Positions 1-10,043 of a DNA stretch of 64,000 bases are shown here, piece after piece; position 1 is the first letter of the stretch; each line of letters begins with the position of its first letter. Below the pieces are notes generated by a model. That model was not told the DNA's origin. It ran no database searches and was given only the letters and a program-made list of their open reading frames with translations. This DNA comes from Udeniomyces pyricola (Eukaryota; Basidiomycota; Tremellomycetes; Cystofilobasidiales; Mrakiaceae). The translations under genes were made by a program, and so were the position numbers. The stretch spans positions 1 to 64,000 of the forward strand of contig BCIK01000008.1 of the NCBI GenBank assembly GCA_039545295.1, given 5' to 3'.

Positions 1-2784
1 AGCAGCAGACGTTTTACAGAGAGGGGATGAAGTATGCAAGTAGTAGGATTGAATGCCTATGACAACTCTTGGCATGAGCATAGAGATGTCATTTTCAAGC
101 CTGCATGGCAGCTCAAGTCGATATAGCTAGGCGCTCAAAAGTCAGGCGATCCAGGAAAAGCCCACTAGAGCAGCGTGACTATCCATGATGCTTATATCGC
201 TNATACAATCCCGCATGAATGATTTTGTACTTGAGGAGCACATCACATGACAGTATACTACATGTCATGACAGTGATGACAAGATGGGATGGGCGGAACT
301 TGACGAGCAAGACATGCGAGAGAACCAGCACTGCCACAGCAAACAAAGGTGAGCGCTTAAACAGGACAGTCCAGACCACGAGTAGAGGAGGACAATTGAT
401 GGACAAGGTTGGGTTGGGTTGTGCAGAAGGTACATCTGCATAGCCGGCTTAGACACTGACAGTTCGCGACATGCGAAAGCCAGCAGTCTTGTATCNCAAT
501 GGCGATCTAGAGGCGCCGAAGGAGGCCATCCATTGTCGGCGGCGCGGTCAAAGTGGATCAGCTCCAGAGACTGAACAGCGGGCCGGAGCTAGTAAGGGAT
601 CCATAGAGTTGACTAGAGCAGCGGTGGTGCTATTGGACGGCATCGTCGANGCACATACAGCGGAAGCGATCATATGATAGACCAGCGTTGTGCGCACGAG
701 GAAGCTGGGGAAAGAGAGTCAGTAGCTTTGTGGTCGCCTGCAAGGGGTCGCAAGGATGCATGCATGNATGGNATGATCCGAGTGGGCTGGTCTGGCGCGC
801 GAGGTGAGCAGTGATTAATACAAATGTCCATGATCTGATGTGGGAGGAGTGATATGCATGATGGCTGTTCCACGAGCATGTGGACTCTCAGTCGGACCAG
901 TATATAGTACAGTAAAGGGAATTGAGGTGGGAGATGGTTGATAGTTGAGAAGACTGAGATGGNAGATAGCATGAGGCTAGCAAGCAGCAAGCAGCAAGGT
1001 TGTTTGACTTATGGTCTGGCTCGTGAGATAATGGGCTCATGCGGTACTTTGGGAACTGACGAATCGATAGAACGCGTCAAGCAACACCTGCATAGGCTCA
1101 CAGTTGATGTACAGCCAGGTAAGCGCGTGTATAATCTGGCCACGTACCTCACAGTCCTCACCGGCCGCGCCTGGCGTCGGCTGACTTCGCATGTACTTTG
1201 CATCCAGAGCCCACGTNCACCAGCACCTCATCTCTCACTATCTCACTATCTCACTCTCTACTGTCGACTCCACCACTGCTCCCATAGCCTGACATGTTNA
1301 CCTGCCACTTCATCAACAATCGAAGTCGCTTTCCCATCTAACAGCTCACAAATACGATATACATCCATTTCAGCATCCCTCCAAGCCTCATTCAACAAAG
1401 CTAGCCCGCAACGATCTCGACTCCCACAATCTNNCATGCTCCACGCTCCTCATAAGCCAGCCTGATCATTCGGCAGGCANCTCGCGTATCGATCNCANAG
1501 GTTCCCGATACTGACTGGCAATGAACGATCTTGCACCTTCCTCAGGTCGAGCTGGTGATGTGCGTCNCTCTCTNTANAANGTGCCGGGTTCTGTTCTCNT
1601 CCTCTCTCATACTGACCTATAACGCGTACCGTTGNCTCTTCCATAATGCCTCTATCTCACTTTTCATACGCATCAGATCATATCATCATCGAGGTTTCAT
1701 GTGGTCTTTCATCTTCTATCTTCCTTCNTACATTCCTCTTCCCCTGCCTCTTTTGGACCTTCGCTCGCGATCAGGCTGCCGCTAATGACGTCGGGAACTA
1801 TTCCGCCGTTGCTTCGACGTAACCATCCTGCGTCCGGTTATGGCGCCTCTGTATGCTCCAACAGGTCATGTCGGTCCAACGAGTATGGACGAAGCTTACA
1901 AGGATCCGCTTGGGCTTCTCTTTCAACTCCGCGACGACGACCTCTGTCGAGAGTTTATCGGAAGGAACTCCAGGACCATGTCAAAGGTCGCTTTCTCTTT
2001 CCTGCCGCTTTGTTACACTTCGAGGATCCCGTTTGCGTCTGTCTTGCCCATCATCGCCTTCAGTACGCCAGGAAAATGGCTCTGCTCCTGCTACGATGCT
2101 GCTTCCACTCTTATACTGTCCATCTGGCTCTTGGCCGTCACACCTGACCTTAGCTAGTGCGACTTCCCCTTTCTTCACTTTCAGCCAGCTTACAGAGCCA
2201 AAAAAGGCTCTGATCAGAGGTCGGTCACTACCCTGTTTGTCCTCAGATTGGACGCTTCAGGTCAGACTGTCCCAGTTCTCAATCGTCACTTCGAGCTTCA
2301 AGGGTCTTCGCCCGATACATACGCCTGCAGGCGACCCTTATCTTGCTTTTCCCGACCGACCTTCCTACCTTCGTCCCTTTCCCTCTCTCCTTCCCTTGGC
2401 TCTCGTTGTCTCCTGAGCAGTTCGCCTCGGCATCATCGATGAATCATGCTACTTCACGTCTTCCGCTACTTACAGGGAAAAGAAGGTCAATACTAATCCC
2501 TCGATCCTTGGCTTACAACGTACTTTTTGAGAAAGTCGCGTCATTTACTCGGCCTTNGCCTTCTTGACTGTTCACGTTNCCTCCGAAACAGGCTTGTCTC
2601 CATACCTTCTTACTGTGTACAACCCATGAGCTCACAGTAGTCCCAAACGGACACTGTTTGTACCTATCACACAGGCTGTCTCCGTAGGCCGAGCCATCGA
2701 TCGGGCCCGCCTCTGTGGTGGATGACAATGATATTTCTCCTTTTCTAGATTGAGACGGATTCATCTAGATGGAGTTCTTGAAGT
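1..2784. other. Gene-poor repeat-like stretch with ambiguous bases
   Basis: No coding region could be supported here. Reading frames are short and do not resemble a known family. The stretch holds all 22 N bases of the window, as isolated single or double positions (the first at 202, the last at 2579), densest between 1433 and 1635. It leads directly into retrotransposon fragments, so it may be the decayed 5' part of that element (LTR, leader, gag) or older repeat debris. A frame at about 1840-2150 could be gag-derived, but nothing in it is diagnostic. Confidence 0.45.
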
Positions 2785-3558
2785 TTGAAAGGGTACCTTT
2801 CGAGACTTTCGCCTCACAGCTCTCTCCCCAGTGACCCTACGGTCACTCTATCCCGATCGTTGAAGGCAAGCCTCCCCCCCCCGTTCCCTTTCCACTCTCC
2901 CTATCGCCCTGTCTACTCAACCTCTCCGCTCAAGCTGGATGGCTTTCGAGAGTCCTGTTGCAACGTATTTGATAACAGACTCGTCAAGCTCACACCTTCT
3001 CTGCTTGTGTGGTTGAGGGGCTGTGAAGAAGGCTGACGTCTCGCTGAACCTCTGTGTGGACTATCATGGCACAAACGCAATCACTGCCAGGGACCGCTAC
3101 CCCCCTATGTTCAATCTATGGATTTCTCGACAGACTGGCTGGAGCTAAAGTGTCTTCACAACCCGATTTTCGCGGTGCCTACAAGGTTCTATGTATTGCA
3201 GGAGAAGAGAAATGGAAGACTGTTTTCCGTTACCGCTACGTTCACTTCCAGTACAAGGTCATGCCTCCTGCTTCTATCCAGTCCTTCATGATCGACACAC
3301 CATGCCAGTACCTCGACATCACTGTTACCATCTACCTCGACGACATCTTGATTTCCTTCGCACCAAGTCCGAGCATATTAAACAAGCTTAAGACGTCCTC
3401 GAAACGCTCCTCGGCACTGAGCTCTAAGTCAAGCCTGAGAAGTGCCGCATCTATCAGGATAAAGTTGACTTCTTTGGCTATATCGCAGGTGTCTACGGTA
3501 TCCAGATGGATTCCGGTCAAGATAATGACGGTGACAGATTACCCCCCCTCCCCATTCT

Positions 3559-3945
3559 ATGCGCGGAGTACAGACGTTCCTTGGATTCGCTCACTTCTAC
3601 CGCAGGTTCATCAAGTTATTTCCGCAAATCGCCCGCCCCCTTACTCGAGTTCTCCGAGAAGATGCCGTCTTTGACTTTGATAGTGCAACTCTGCAGGCAT
3701 TCGACCCCCTCAAGGCATCGTTCACCTGTGCTCCCATCCTCACCTGTTTTGGCCTATCCCTCCCTTCCCGTCATCATCGAAACCGATGCATCTGACTTTG
3801 CTCTCGGTGGTGTCACATCCCAATGCGATGTCAACAACCTGCTCCATCCTGTCGCCTTCCACTCCCGAGAGATCAATTCAGCTGAGTTGAACCACGAGAT
3901 CCATGAAAAGGAGATGCTGTCGATTGTCGAATGTCTGCGTGTCAC
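3559..3945 (+). pseudogene. Connection plus RNase H fragment of the retroelement pol
   Basis: The connection domain is read in one frame up to about 3745. It ends in the usual 'cold' segment FTCAPIL, which pairs with the start of RNase H. The RNase H part continues in another frame from about 3770, so a small indel lies between them. The visible RNase H residues are the first catalytic aspartate in TDASD and the glutamate region of EINSAELNHEIHEKEML. The C-terminal half of RNase H stops abruptly at about 3945. It belongs to the same dead element as the chromodomain downstream. Confidence 0.8.
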
Positions 3946-4009
3946 GAGCCGAGAGTTGGGGAGGCGACGAGGATCTGGTCATTCAAATCAATTTCAAGGT
4001 CCTGCTTCA

Positions 4010-4144
4010 TACTTCGAGCTCCAAGGCCATGAAAAGTTCATCCCCGAACGTATCGTCGACCATCAAATACCGCCCGAGGTTGGTCCAGAGTTCCTCGTCC
4101 ACTGGGAAGGCTACCCCGACTGCGAGGGTATGCGGTCGCGCTGA
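4010..4144 (+). pseudogene. Chromodomain fragment at the 3' end of the retroelement
   Basis: The reading frame contains FIPERIVDH followed by EFLVHWEGYPDCEG. This is the pattern of the chromodomain found at the C terminus of chromoviral integrases (an E-x-I-V-D start and a [VL]-[KH]-W-x-G-Y-P core). It is in the same frame as the RNase H fragment before it, separated by about 20 codons with no integrase similarity. In chromoviruses this domain is thought to direct insertion to marked chromatin; here only the fossil remains. Confidence 0.75.
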
Positions 4145-4847
4145 GCAGTAAGGCGGCCAAGTGAATCTTCGATTCGATACAGATGCAACTTTATCGAAAA
4201 GTCTAGCGTGCGAAGGACTTGAGATACGATCGAGTCGGCACTGCCGTCCTTGCGCGAGGTCCGCGACTGAGTCACTATATCACATGCCCCGTTTCTCGAC
4301 CCGTACCGTTCCGCTTCAGCGCGTATCAATCACACAGGTACCCACCTGTCACGACTGTCATAGACGTAGCTCTACGTTGCACCTCTTTCTCCTCTCTTGA
4401 TCCGTTCTTCACTCTTCAACCTTTAATTCCGTTCCTTTGTTATCCAGCTCTAGTCTCTCGATGCCGCATTGGCATTCCATCGCTTTTTCTCTGCAGATTT
4501 TCCACATTGCCCTTTACACTTTCATCCTCCTTTCGACGTTTTTCGACGTCACGTACCATACTCACACCTCCCTGCACTCATCTTGCCTGTCTGAAGTGCG
4601 AGCGTATCCGTAAGGCGGTCACTTTGGAATGTCTGTATATACTTTTTTTTTTGCATTCTCAGGCACGAGTAAGACATCACCAACATATACAAATGATTCA
4701 GGAGAGGCAAGAGCTGTCGTGGTTGATAGAAGGCCGCTTGCCGGATTGCTTCAAGGTCGAGTGGTAAGTTCAACCTTCATCGACCCGAGTGACCGTCGTA
4801 GTAAGGAAGAGGTATGAAGATATTGCCAAGGCGAAAACGCTCCGTGA
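4145..4847. other. Intergenic stretch after the retroelement
   Basis: No gene could be supported. The first half may hold the 3' end or LTR of the retroelement, since it follows the chromodomain stop directly and is pyrimidine-rich. The second half contains a short plus-strand frame ending in a donor-like GTAAGT at 4764, but no partner exon or family match was seen. Confidence 0.4.
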
Positions 4848-5693
4848 TCAGACCCAGGCTGCTGGCGGGATGAATTTCTTGGTGTGATAAGTACTTGCTC
4901 CCACCTAAGTGCCGTATGAAAATATGATGAGTTAGAAGCTCGAACATACTTAGCACGTAAGGCGAGAAAAGGATTGAGGGAACAGTGAATGACTAGTGAA
5001 CAACTCACCTCCCATCCAGGCACATCCCTCATGGTGTGAGCTTCTCTGGCCAAGCTCGCTTGCTGGCGTCGATAGTCTTGTCGATCTTTCTCTGCCATGA
5101 GGAAGGGTAGCATGTGGACTCGTGAGACTGCATCCTCTCTCTCAAGCTCGCTGTAAGATAGCGAAATAGAGCCGAGCAATAAAGAAATCGGCAAGGTTCG
5201 CAGTCAGCGACAGATCGGAAGCTGGGCCGGACGGGACCGATATACCTGATACTCTTCGCGCAACTGGGCCGAGATGGCGAGCAGACCTGATTGAGAGCAG
5301 GTGCACTTCAATCGTCACGTACGTTCGTTCCCACATAACCTTGATTTGATCAACCCATCCCCATCCCATGAAGAGGCCCACACCGACAAACAGGACTAGA
5401 CCTGAAGGACCTTTGAAGGGAAGACTCCTCTTGTACTTGACGGCTCCAAACCCCTCGGGAGGGGGCATGTCCCTGTGTGGATAGATATCGAAGCAAGGTC
5501 AGCGAGAGCAGCTTCTGAGCTTGGGAATGGGAATGAATCTAACACAAGACCACAAGGTCACGGAGTCCAGAAGGAAATCGGGGGCTGGAACTGACTGTCG
5601 GTAGCGGACCGGCAGGGGCGCGTTAGGGTCGACCACTGTTGAGCAGGCAGACGAGTCGCAGTTGTCAGCGTAGATGGTAGAGAGGACGGGCAA
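4848..5693 (-). CDS. NDUFA13: NADH:ubiquinone oxidoreductase subunit NDUFA13 / GRIM-19
   Basis: This is an accessory subunit of mitochondrial complex I, anchored in the inner membrane by one helix. Four exons join cleanly: 5693-5596, 5472-5323, 5150-5009 and 4904-4848, giving 148 residues (human 144). Family marks in order are RYRQDMPPPEGFG, then KYKRSLP, a single membrane segment (SGLVLFVGVGLFMGWGW), a charged stretch ending MLPFLMAEKDR, MRDVPGWEVG, and the C-terminal YHTKKFIPP. The match to GRIM-19 is strong along the whole length. The start is the weak point: the ATG at 5693 gives a 19-residue extension before VVDPNAP, and a further upstream intron is possible because CAACAG stands just before TGGTCGACC. 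The gene is divergent from the NMN adenylyltransferase, about 340 nt apart. Confidence 0.9.
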
Positions 5694-6029
5694 AAAGGAG
5701 AGAAGATGAATGAAAGGCTGGCATAAAGCTGACTAATGTAGATGTATGGATCACTGATGAGATGCGATTGTGGTTGAGATGATGGGTGATAAAAGGAGGA
5801 GGATGGATGCTGATCGATGGAAGCACGGTTCGATATGTAGACAAGCCATACATAATAGGAGGAAAGCTGAAATGAATCCCGGTCCGTCGCGCGTGACGAC
5901 GAGTCCCGCACGATTGTCATCATCACCAACGCTTACCCTGCTATCGTACACCCATCCATATCAGTTTCCACCGGCAACCGTCCTGATCTCAGTAGTTTGC
6001 CGTCATACACTCCAATATTTTCCCTCCTC
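5694..6029. other. Divergent promoter region between NDUFA13 and the NMNAT gene
   Basis: About 340 nt separate the two start codons. No gene was seen in it. It contains purine-rich stretches such as the run of GAT/GGA steps near 5755-5815, but no motif I can name. Confidence 0.4.
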
Positions 6030-7191
6030 ATGTCCAGCCTTCTCAAATCATCCATAAATGCGGTCACATCCATTCACAACCCTTCTCCCTTCGAACTCGT
6101 CTGGTCGTCACATCCCCGGTGGCCATTGTCCCTCGTTTCGTCGGATGAACCCCAACACAGTCCGATACAAATCTCATGCCTTGGTGAGCTCTGACACCTC
6201 AAGGAGTAGTGCGTCGCAGATCCATCGTTGAAGTGCTGATTGTCTCTTTGCCCTTGTTGTGACACTGATAGACTCGAGCTTCAACCCTCCAACCACGGCC
6301 CATCGTGCCATGGCCACAGCACCTCTTCCACTTCCCAGCTCATCATCGCATGTCCCAGCTGGTGCAGAGTACGATGCTCACCTCTTGCTTCTTTCTGTGA
6401 AGAATGTAGAGAAGGTTCTTGGCAGCGGTGATGCAACGTATGAGTGAGTTGTGCGGCCCTTGCGAAGTGTCGACCGCAAAGCTCGTGTAAGGTTAAGCCA
6501 TGTCGCTGACTTGACTGCCATGTAATCAAGGCAACGTCTTCGAATGATGATCATGCTTGCGGAGAACATGCAACAAACTGCTGGGCTCTCAAACGTCGCC
6601 GTCGGTATCCTGGCTGAACCAGCGTTTGTTCGCAAAGACAAGATCGTCCGAACGTTCCTCAAAACGCGCCTGTCTAGTTCGTCAAGAGTCCAGTTGGCAT
6701 GGCTGATTGGGACTGATACGCTCGTTAGGTTCTTCGACCAGAAATGTGAGAATGATCCACTACGTCCGTAAGATCGCGCCCAACGTCAAGGACTGATCAG
6801 GTTTCGTTTGTTTGGCTGATTTGGATCATGTTTTGCCCGTCGACTGCGGGTGGCGATGTCTTTGACAGTCTACGAGCTTCCTCTTCGCGAGGCAATTACT
6901 TCTTTCTTCTCACCTTTGAATCACCCTGCCTCGTTTCTCGTTCACTTTCCTCGAACCTCAGCCCCACCACCATCAGCAACCGTCGACAACTCGATCGCGT
7001 CGAGTTTTCCTTCCAGCTCGATTCGAGATGCCCACATGCGAGATGGTCGAGACTGCAACAGTATCAGTTCTACTGTCGTCAGACGGGCCATAAGTCACGG
7101 AAATGATCAGATGGACACCGCCAGATGGGTTGATCTTGTTCCTGGAGAGGGTATCGCTCGATTTATCGAGGATCAGAGGCTGTATCGGTGA
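6030..7191 (+). CDS. POF1: POF1-like nicotinamide-nucleotide adenylyltransferase family protein
   Basis: This belongs to the nucleotidyltransferase fold that makes NAD from NMN and ATP, and is closest to the yeast Pof1 branch. Exon 1 (from 6030) ends at 6183. Exon 2 begins at 6272 and gives the phosphate-binding loop DSSFNPPTTAHRAM, the family's GxFxPxTxxH motif with serine in place of the first glycine. Further exons give MIMLAENMQQ, then WLIGTDTLVRFFDQK, the equivalent of the G-x-D core. The last exon carries SISSTVVRRAI, the ISSTxxR motif that binds ATP. Splice phases agree across four exons. The final residues are RFIEDQRLYR. An ATG at 5997 in the same frame would add 11 residues. It is convergent with SGF29. 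Confidence 0.85.
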
Positions 7192-7309
7192 CGGAAGCCG
7201 TTAGGTCCACAGGTCTGTCATTTACCCGAGATCTTCATCGGATCAGGAGATTTAATGGTCATTCAAATTTGTCATAAGCGTCATGATGTAAGGATTAAGC
7301 TATGTGGAC

Positions 7310-8711
7310 TCAATTGTCGCTCTGGCTGGCAGGGAATCGGACCAGCTCCCAAACTTGCAAGATTCGTACCAAGTCCTCGTCGTCGTCAAACTTGACGCGA
7401 TAGCTACCGCCGACAGGAGATTTTGTTTTATCTCTCCCTACAACGACGGCACGGTAGAACGAAGTTGTGTCCGGATAGAGACCCATGACAAGGGAACCGA
7501 CTGGATGAGGCTCGTACGATGCCGGGTGAGCAGGATGTCCAATGGCAGCTGTAGGGTCAGGCAGAGGCAGCATAGAACGTAGCGTCGTATTGTAAGATCT
7601 GTTGGGGAAGCACAACACATGAGTATGTGAACGCGAGATATACATCAAGTTTTTAGTCCAAAAGACTGACATTGGGACGCCGCCTTCGTCGTCGGCATCG
7701 AGAACCTCATATCTGTTTGTGGAACACACCAAATCATACAAAGACGAGATTCAACAAAGTAACTTGAGAGGCATATCGTTGAGGCAAAGTGATAGTTGAA
7801 GCCCTCACCGATTCTTTTCTGGATTCTGACACTTCTTGACCACCGCAAGAATCCAGCCCTGTCCGTCACCAGGATCTTCATCTTTGCCGCCGTTGCCTTT
7901 TGACGGTTGTCGAAAAGCAACTTTACGACCAGGAGCAAGCGGCAGCTGGGCGGCAAGACCAGTCTTTCGCGTCTTGCCATCCTTGATCGACGACATCGAG
8001 GAGGACGGCTGGGACCCAGAGTGTGAACCGGAAGTGTGCGGAATTGGTGAGGAGCGAGTGGAAGATGACGCCCGAGAGGATAGACCAGAAGCGTGAGAGA
8101 CATTGTTGGATCCAACTTTGAGCCGAGCAGGGATATTAGATGCAGTTGGAAGCGGAGGAGCAGCCGTTATAGGCGAAGGGGAGGAGGTTCGCAGTGCGAT
8201 GAGCACCGAAAGGGTCTCGTGCGCTTTGTCCAGTAGTCTGGAGGGTATTATTGGCCAAAGATATGAGAGTATCCAGAGAGGAGTCAGTCAGTCAACCGAT
8301 CATTTGGGATGTAAGAATTGATCTGACCAGAGAATTACACATTCAGATCGCACGCGTTTATATAAGACTTTCAATTCCGAGAGCGGACTGACTCAAGCTC
8401 TGTTTTAACCTTGCGCTCCTCGTCCTCGAGAGAGGCGAGCACTTTATCGCGACCATGCTTGCCAAGATTGGTATCTGAGCTACCTTGCTCCATTAGTTGA
8501 TTCAACCGTCCGCCGGGATTTAGGTCTTGCGGGTACGGAAGCGTCTTCAGCGTCTGGACGACCTGGGCAAAGACTTGGGACTCTGAGAAAGACAGCCAAC
8601 TTGTTAGTATCGGACATGAGAACGAGATGCAACGAATGTTTGGGTTGGGCGACAAAGCGAACCTGTAGACCCTTGAGAGATGTCGCTTGGCCGATGTCGA
8701 GGTCGACTCAT
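7310..8711 (-). CDS. SGF29: SAGA-associated factor 29 (SGF29), tandem Tudor protein
   Basis: This subunit of the SAGA histone acetyltransferase complex reads H3K4 methylation. The proposed first exon starts at 8711 (MSRPRHRPSD) and splices in frame to ESQVFAQVVQ. A helical N-terminal part follows, then a Ser/Pro-rich linker of roughly 70 residues. The C-terminal half has the tandem Tudor pattern. Tudor 1 has RKVAFRQPSKG, GWILAVVKK and YEVLDADDE. Tudor 2 has VGSLVMGLYPDTTSFYRAVVV, YRVKFDDDED and the final VRFPAS. The paired signals YEVxDxDDE and LYPxTTxFYxAxV are specific to Sgf29. Exons are separated by short introns at about 7640-7690, 7710-7805 and 8225-8400. Confidence 0.88.
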
Positions 8712-9335
8712 GGATGAAGAGTGTGGTTATTTGGAGGATGGTGGACTTGAAGGTGAGGGTGAGATGCCACACGCTAGGGCCAAACGACGCGTCGCGCGTA
8801 CGCGGATCGACACGCGCCTCACCAATGCACAGTCTCTCCGTAAGCAAGCTCAAGATGTTACACGTCATTGTGAAGTATATGATATGCTAGGATGCTACAG
8901 CTCAGCTTGGCTGACCTTCGAGAAGGTCGCATAGGATTTGACTATCTCCTTGTAAGTTGTGCATCATGCGTGATATGCGCACATGCATTCACGACTAGCG
9001 CCAGCATAAGATCCAAGATACGGGATATGATAGGTCAGATGAAGTGTTGCCTTGACCCTTGCAGATCGAACCCAAATACATCTCAAGACCCCATAGATTT
9101 ACGGGAACCCCAAATCTTTCACTTTCCTGAAATCTCAGAACGAAGCAGGGCGAGCTGTGGCATATCTACCACAGTTTGATTGAATATTCTGCCCGGCTCC
9201 CCTTTCTGTTTCCAGGATTCCAATGCACGAGATCATTCGATCAACTGTAAGGCTGTACGTCCTGAAGCTCTGCTTCACCCGTTAGGCACTGGGGACCAAT
9301 GACGCAAAGCCTGATACCGATGTCGGTCCAGAAGT
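8712..9335. other. Intergenic stretch
   Basis: No coding region, RNA gene or repeat could be supported. It lies between the start of SGF29 and the stop of the next minus-strand gene, so it must hold the SGF29 promoter and the 3' end of its neighbour. Confidence 0.4.
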
Positions 9336-9719
9336 TTAGATGAGATTCGCACTACGGCCTTGAGCCAGAAGCACCGCACCCAGTATTGCGTGCAGGATGA
9401 GATGGACGGCGGGGCCACCAAGATCGGTCGTGAAGGCGGGTTCGCCTTGCCTTAGTCTTGACCAAGCGCGCTGAATGGGACCGGCGTGATAAAGTGAGCA
9501 ACCGAGGGCGATTCTTGCCAGCACATGTGTTGAAGGGGTTGCCGAGAGAGCAACGGTGAGGGTAATGACGTGGGTAGAAAGAAGGAGGAAACCGTATGAT
9601 CGGATGAGGGGGGCGATGTCAGGTCCAGACGGTGGAGGGTTGAGCAGAAACTTGAGTGAGGGGGGAAGAGCAAGAAGGGCATGGGCGAGGATGGGCCACG
9701 AGGTGATGCTGAAGGGCAT
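9336..9719 (-). CDS. Small hypothetical multi-span membrane protein
   Basis: I do not recognise this gene. It is a single-exon frame of 127 residues with about three to four hydrophobic segments: WPILAHALLALPPSLKFLL, SYGFLLLSTHVITLTVAL, ARIALGCSLYHAG, and VHLILHAILGAVLLAQG. Short polar loops separate them. The layout resembles small membrane proteins of about 120-130 residues found in fungal ER or mitochondria, but no signature decides between these. It is divergent from the 10044 gene. Confidence 0.6.
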   Translation of the reverse strand: MPFSITSWPILAHALLALPPSLKFLLNPPPSGPDIAPLIRSYGFLLLSTHVITLTVALSATPSTHVLARIALGCSLYHAGPIQRAWSRLRQGEPAFTTDLGGPAVHLILHAILGAVLLAQGRSANLI

Positions 9720-10043
9720 AATGATTGAGAAGATCGAGAGTGACGTTGACTGGAGATTCCGAACGTAGGGATATCGATGACAACAGACGTCGTATATGAC
9801 CGATGAGTTGAACAGGTTGAATATTGAATGTGGATGTGTAGGGACTGTCTAAAAAGAACGACGTAAGGCCCGGACCGTCGCGTCGTGAGTGTCGCATCTC
9901 GCATGGAGATGATGAGGACCTCAGGCTGCCTCACACACAGTTCTATTTAATATTTAATGAAATCGATCGATCAACGCGCCAAATCAATCATCAAACCATC
10001 AACCATCATTTTCATAGATCTCATCAATCAACAATCCAGCTTC

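Larger units (their letters stand above)
2785..4144 (+). mobile_element. Degenerate Ty3/gypsy retrotransposon remnant, chromovirus-like, integrase missing
   Basis: The order of domains is that of a Ty3/gypsy pol polyprotein, but the frame changes several times and stops intervene. At about 2880-3000 there is a remnant of the region before the reverse transcriptase palm. At 3120-3360 the palm follows, with a GAYK-like motif and the catalytic YLDDILISF. A TAA lies just before a segment reading VKPEKCRIYQ near 3428. The connection segment TFLGFAHFYRRF is at about 3565-3610, and RNase H, with ETDASDFALGGV and HEKEMLSIVE, at about 3778-3930. A chromodomain follows at once. The zinc-binding and catalytic core of integrase, which normally separates RNase H from the chromodomain, is absent. 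The element is dead: no frame runs through, and no flanking LTR pair could be recognised by eye. Confidence 0.85.

Noticed and set aside
5160..5320. Extra exon in NDUFA13 reading ISAQLREEYQ
   Set aside because: Its phase does not fit the flanking exons. Skipping it joins VMWERT to ELERED in frame, which aligns better with the family.
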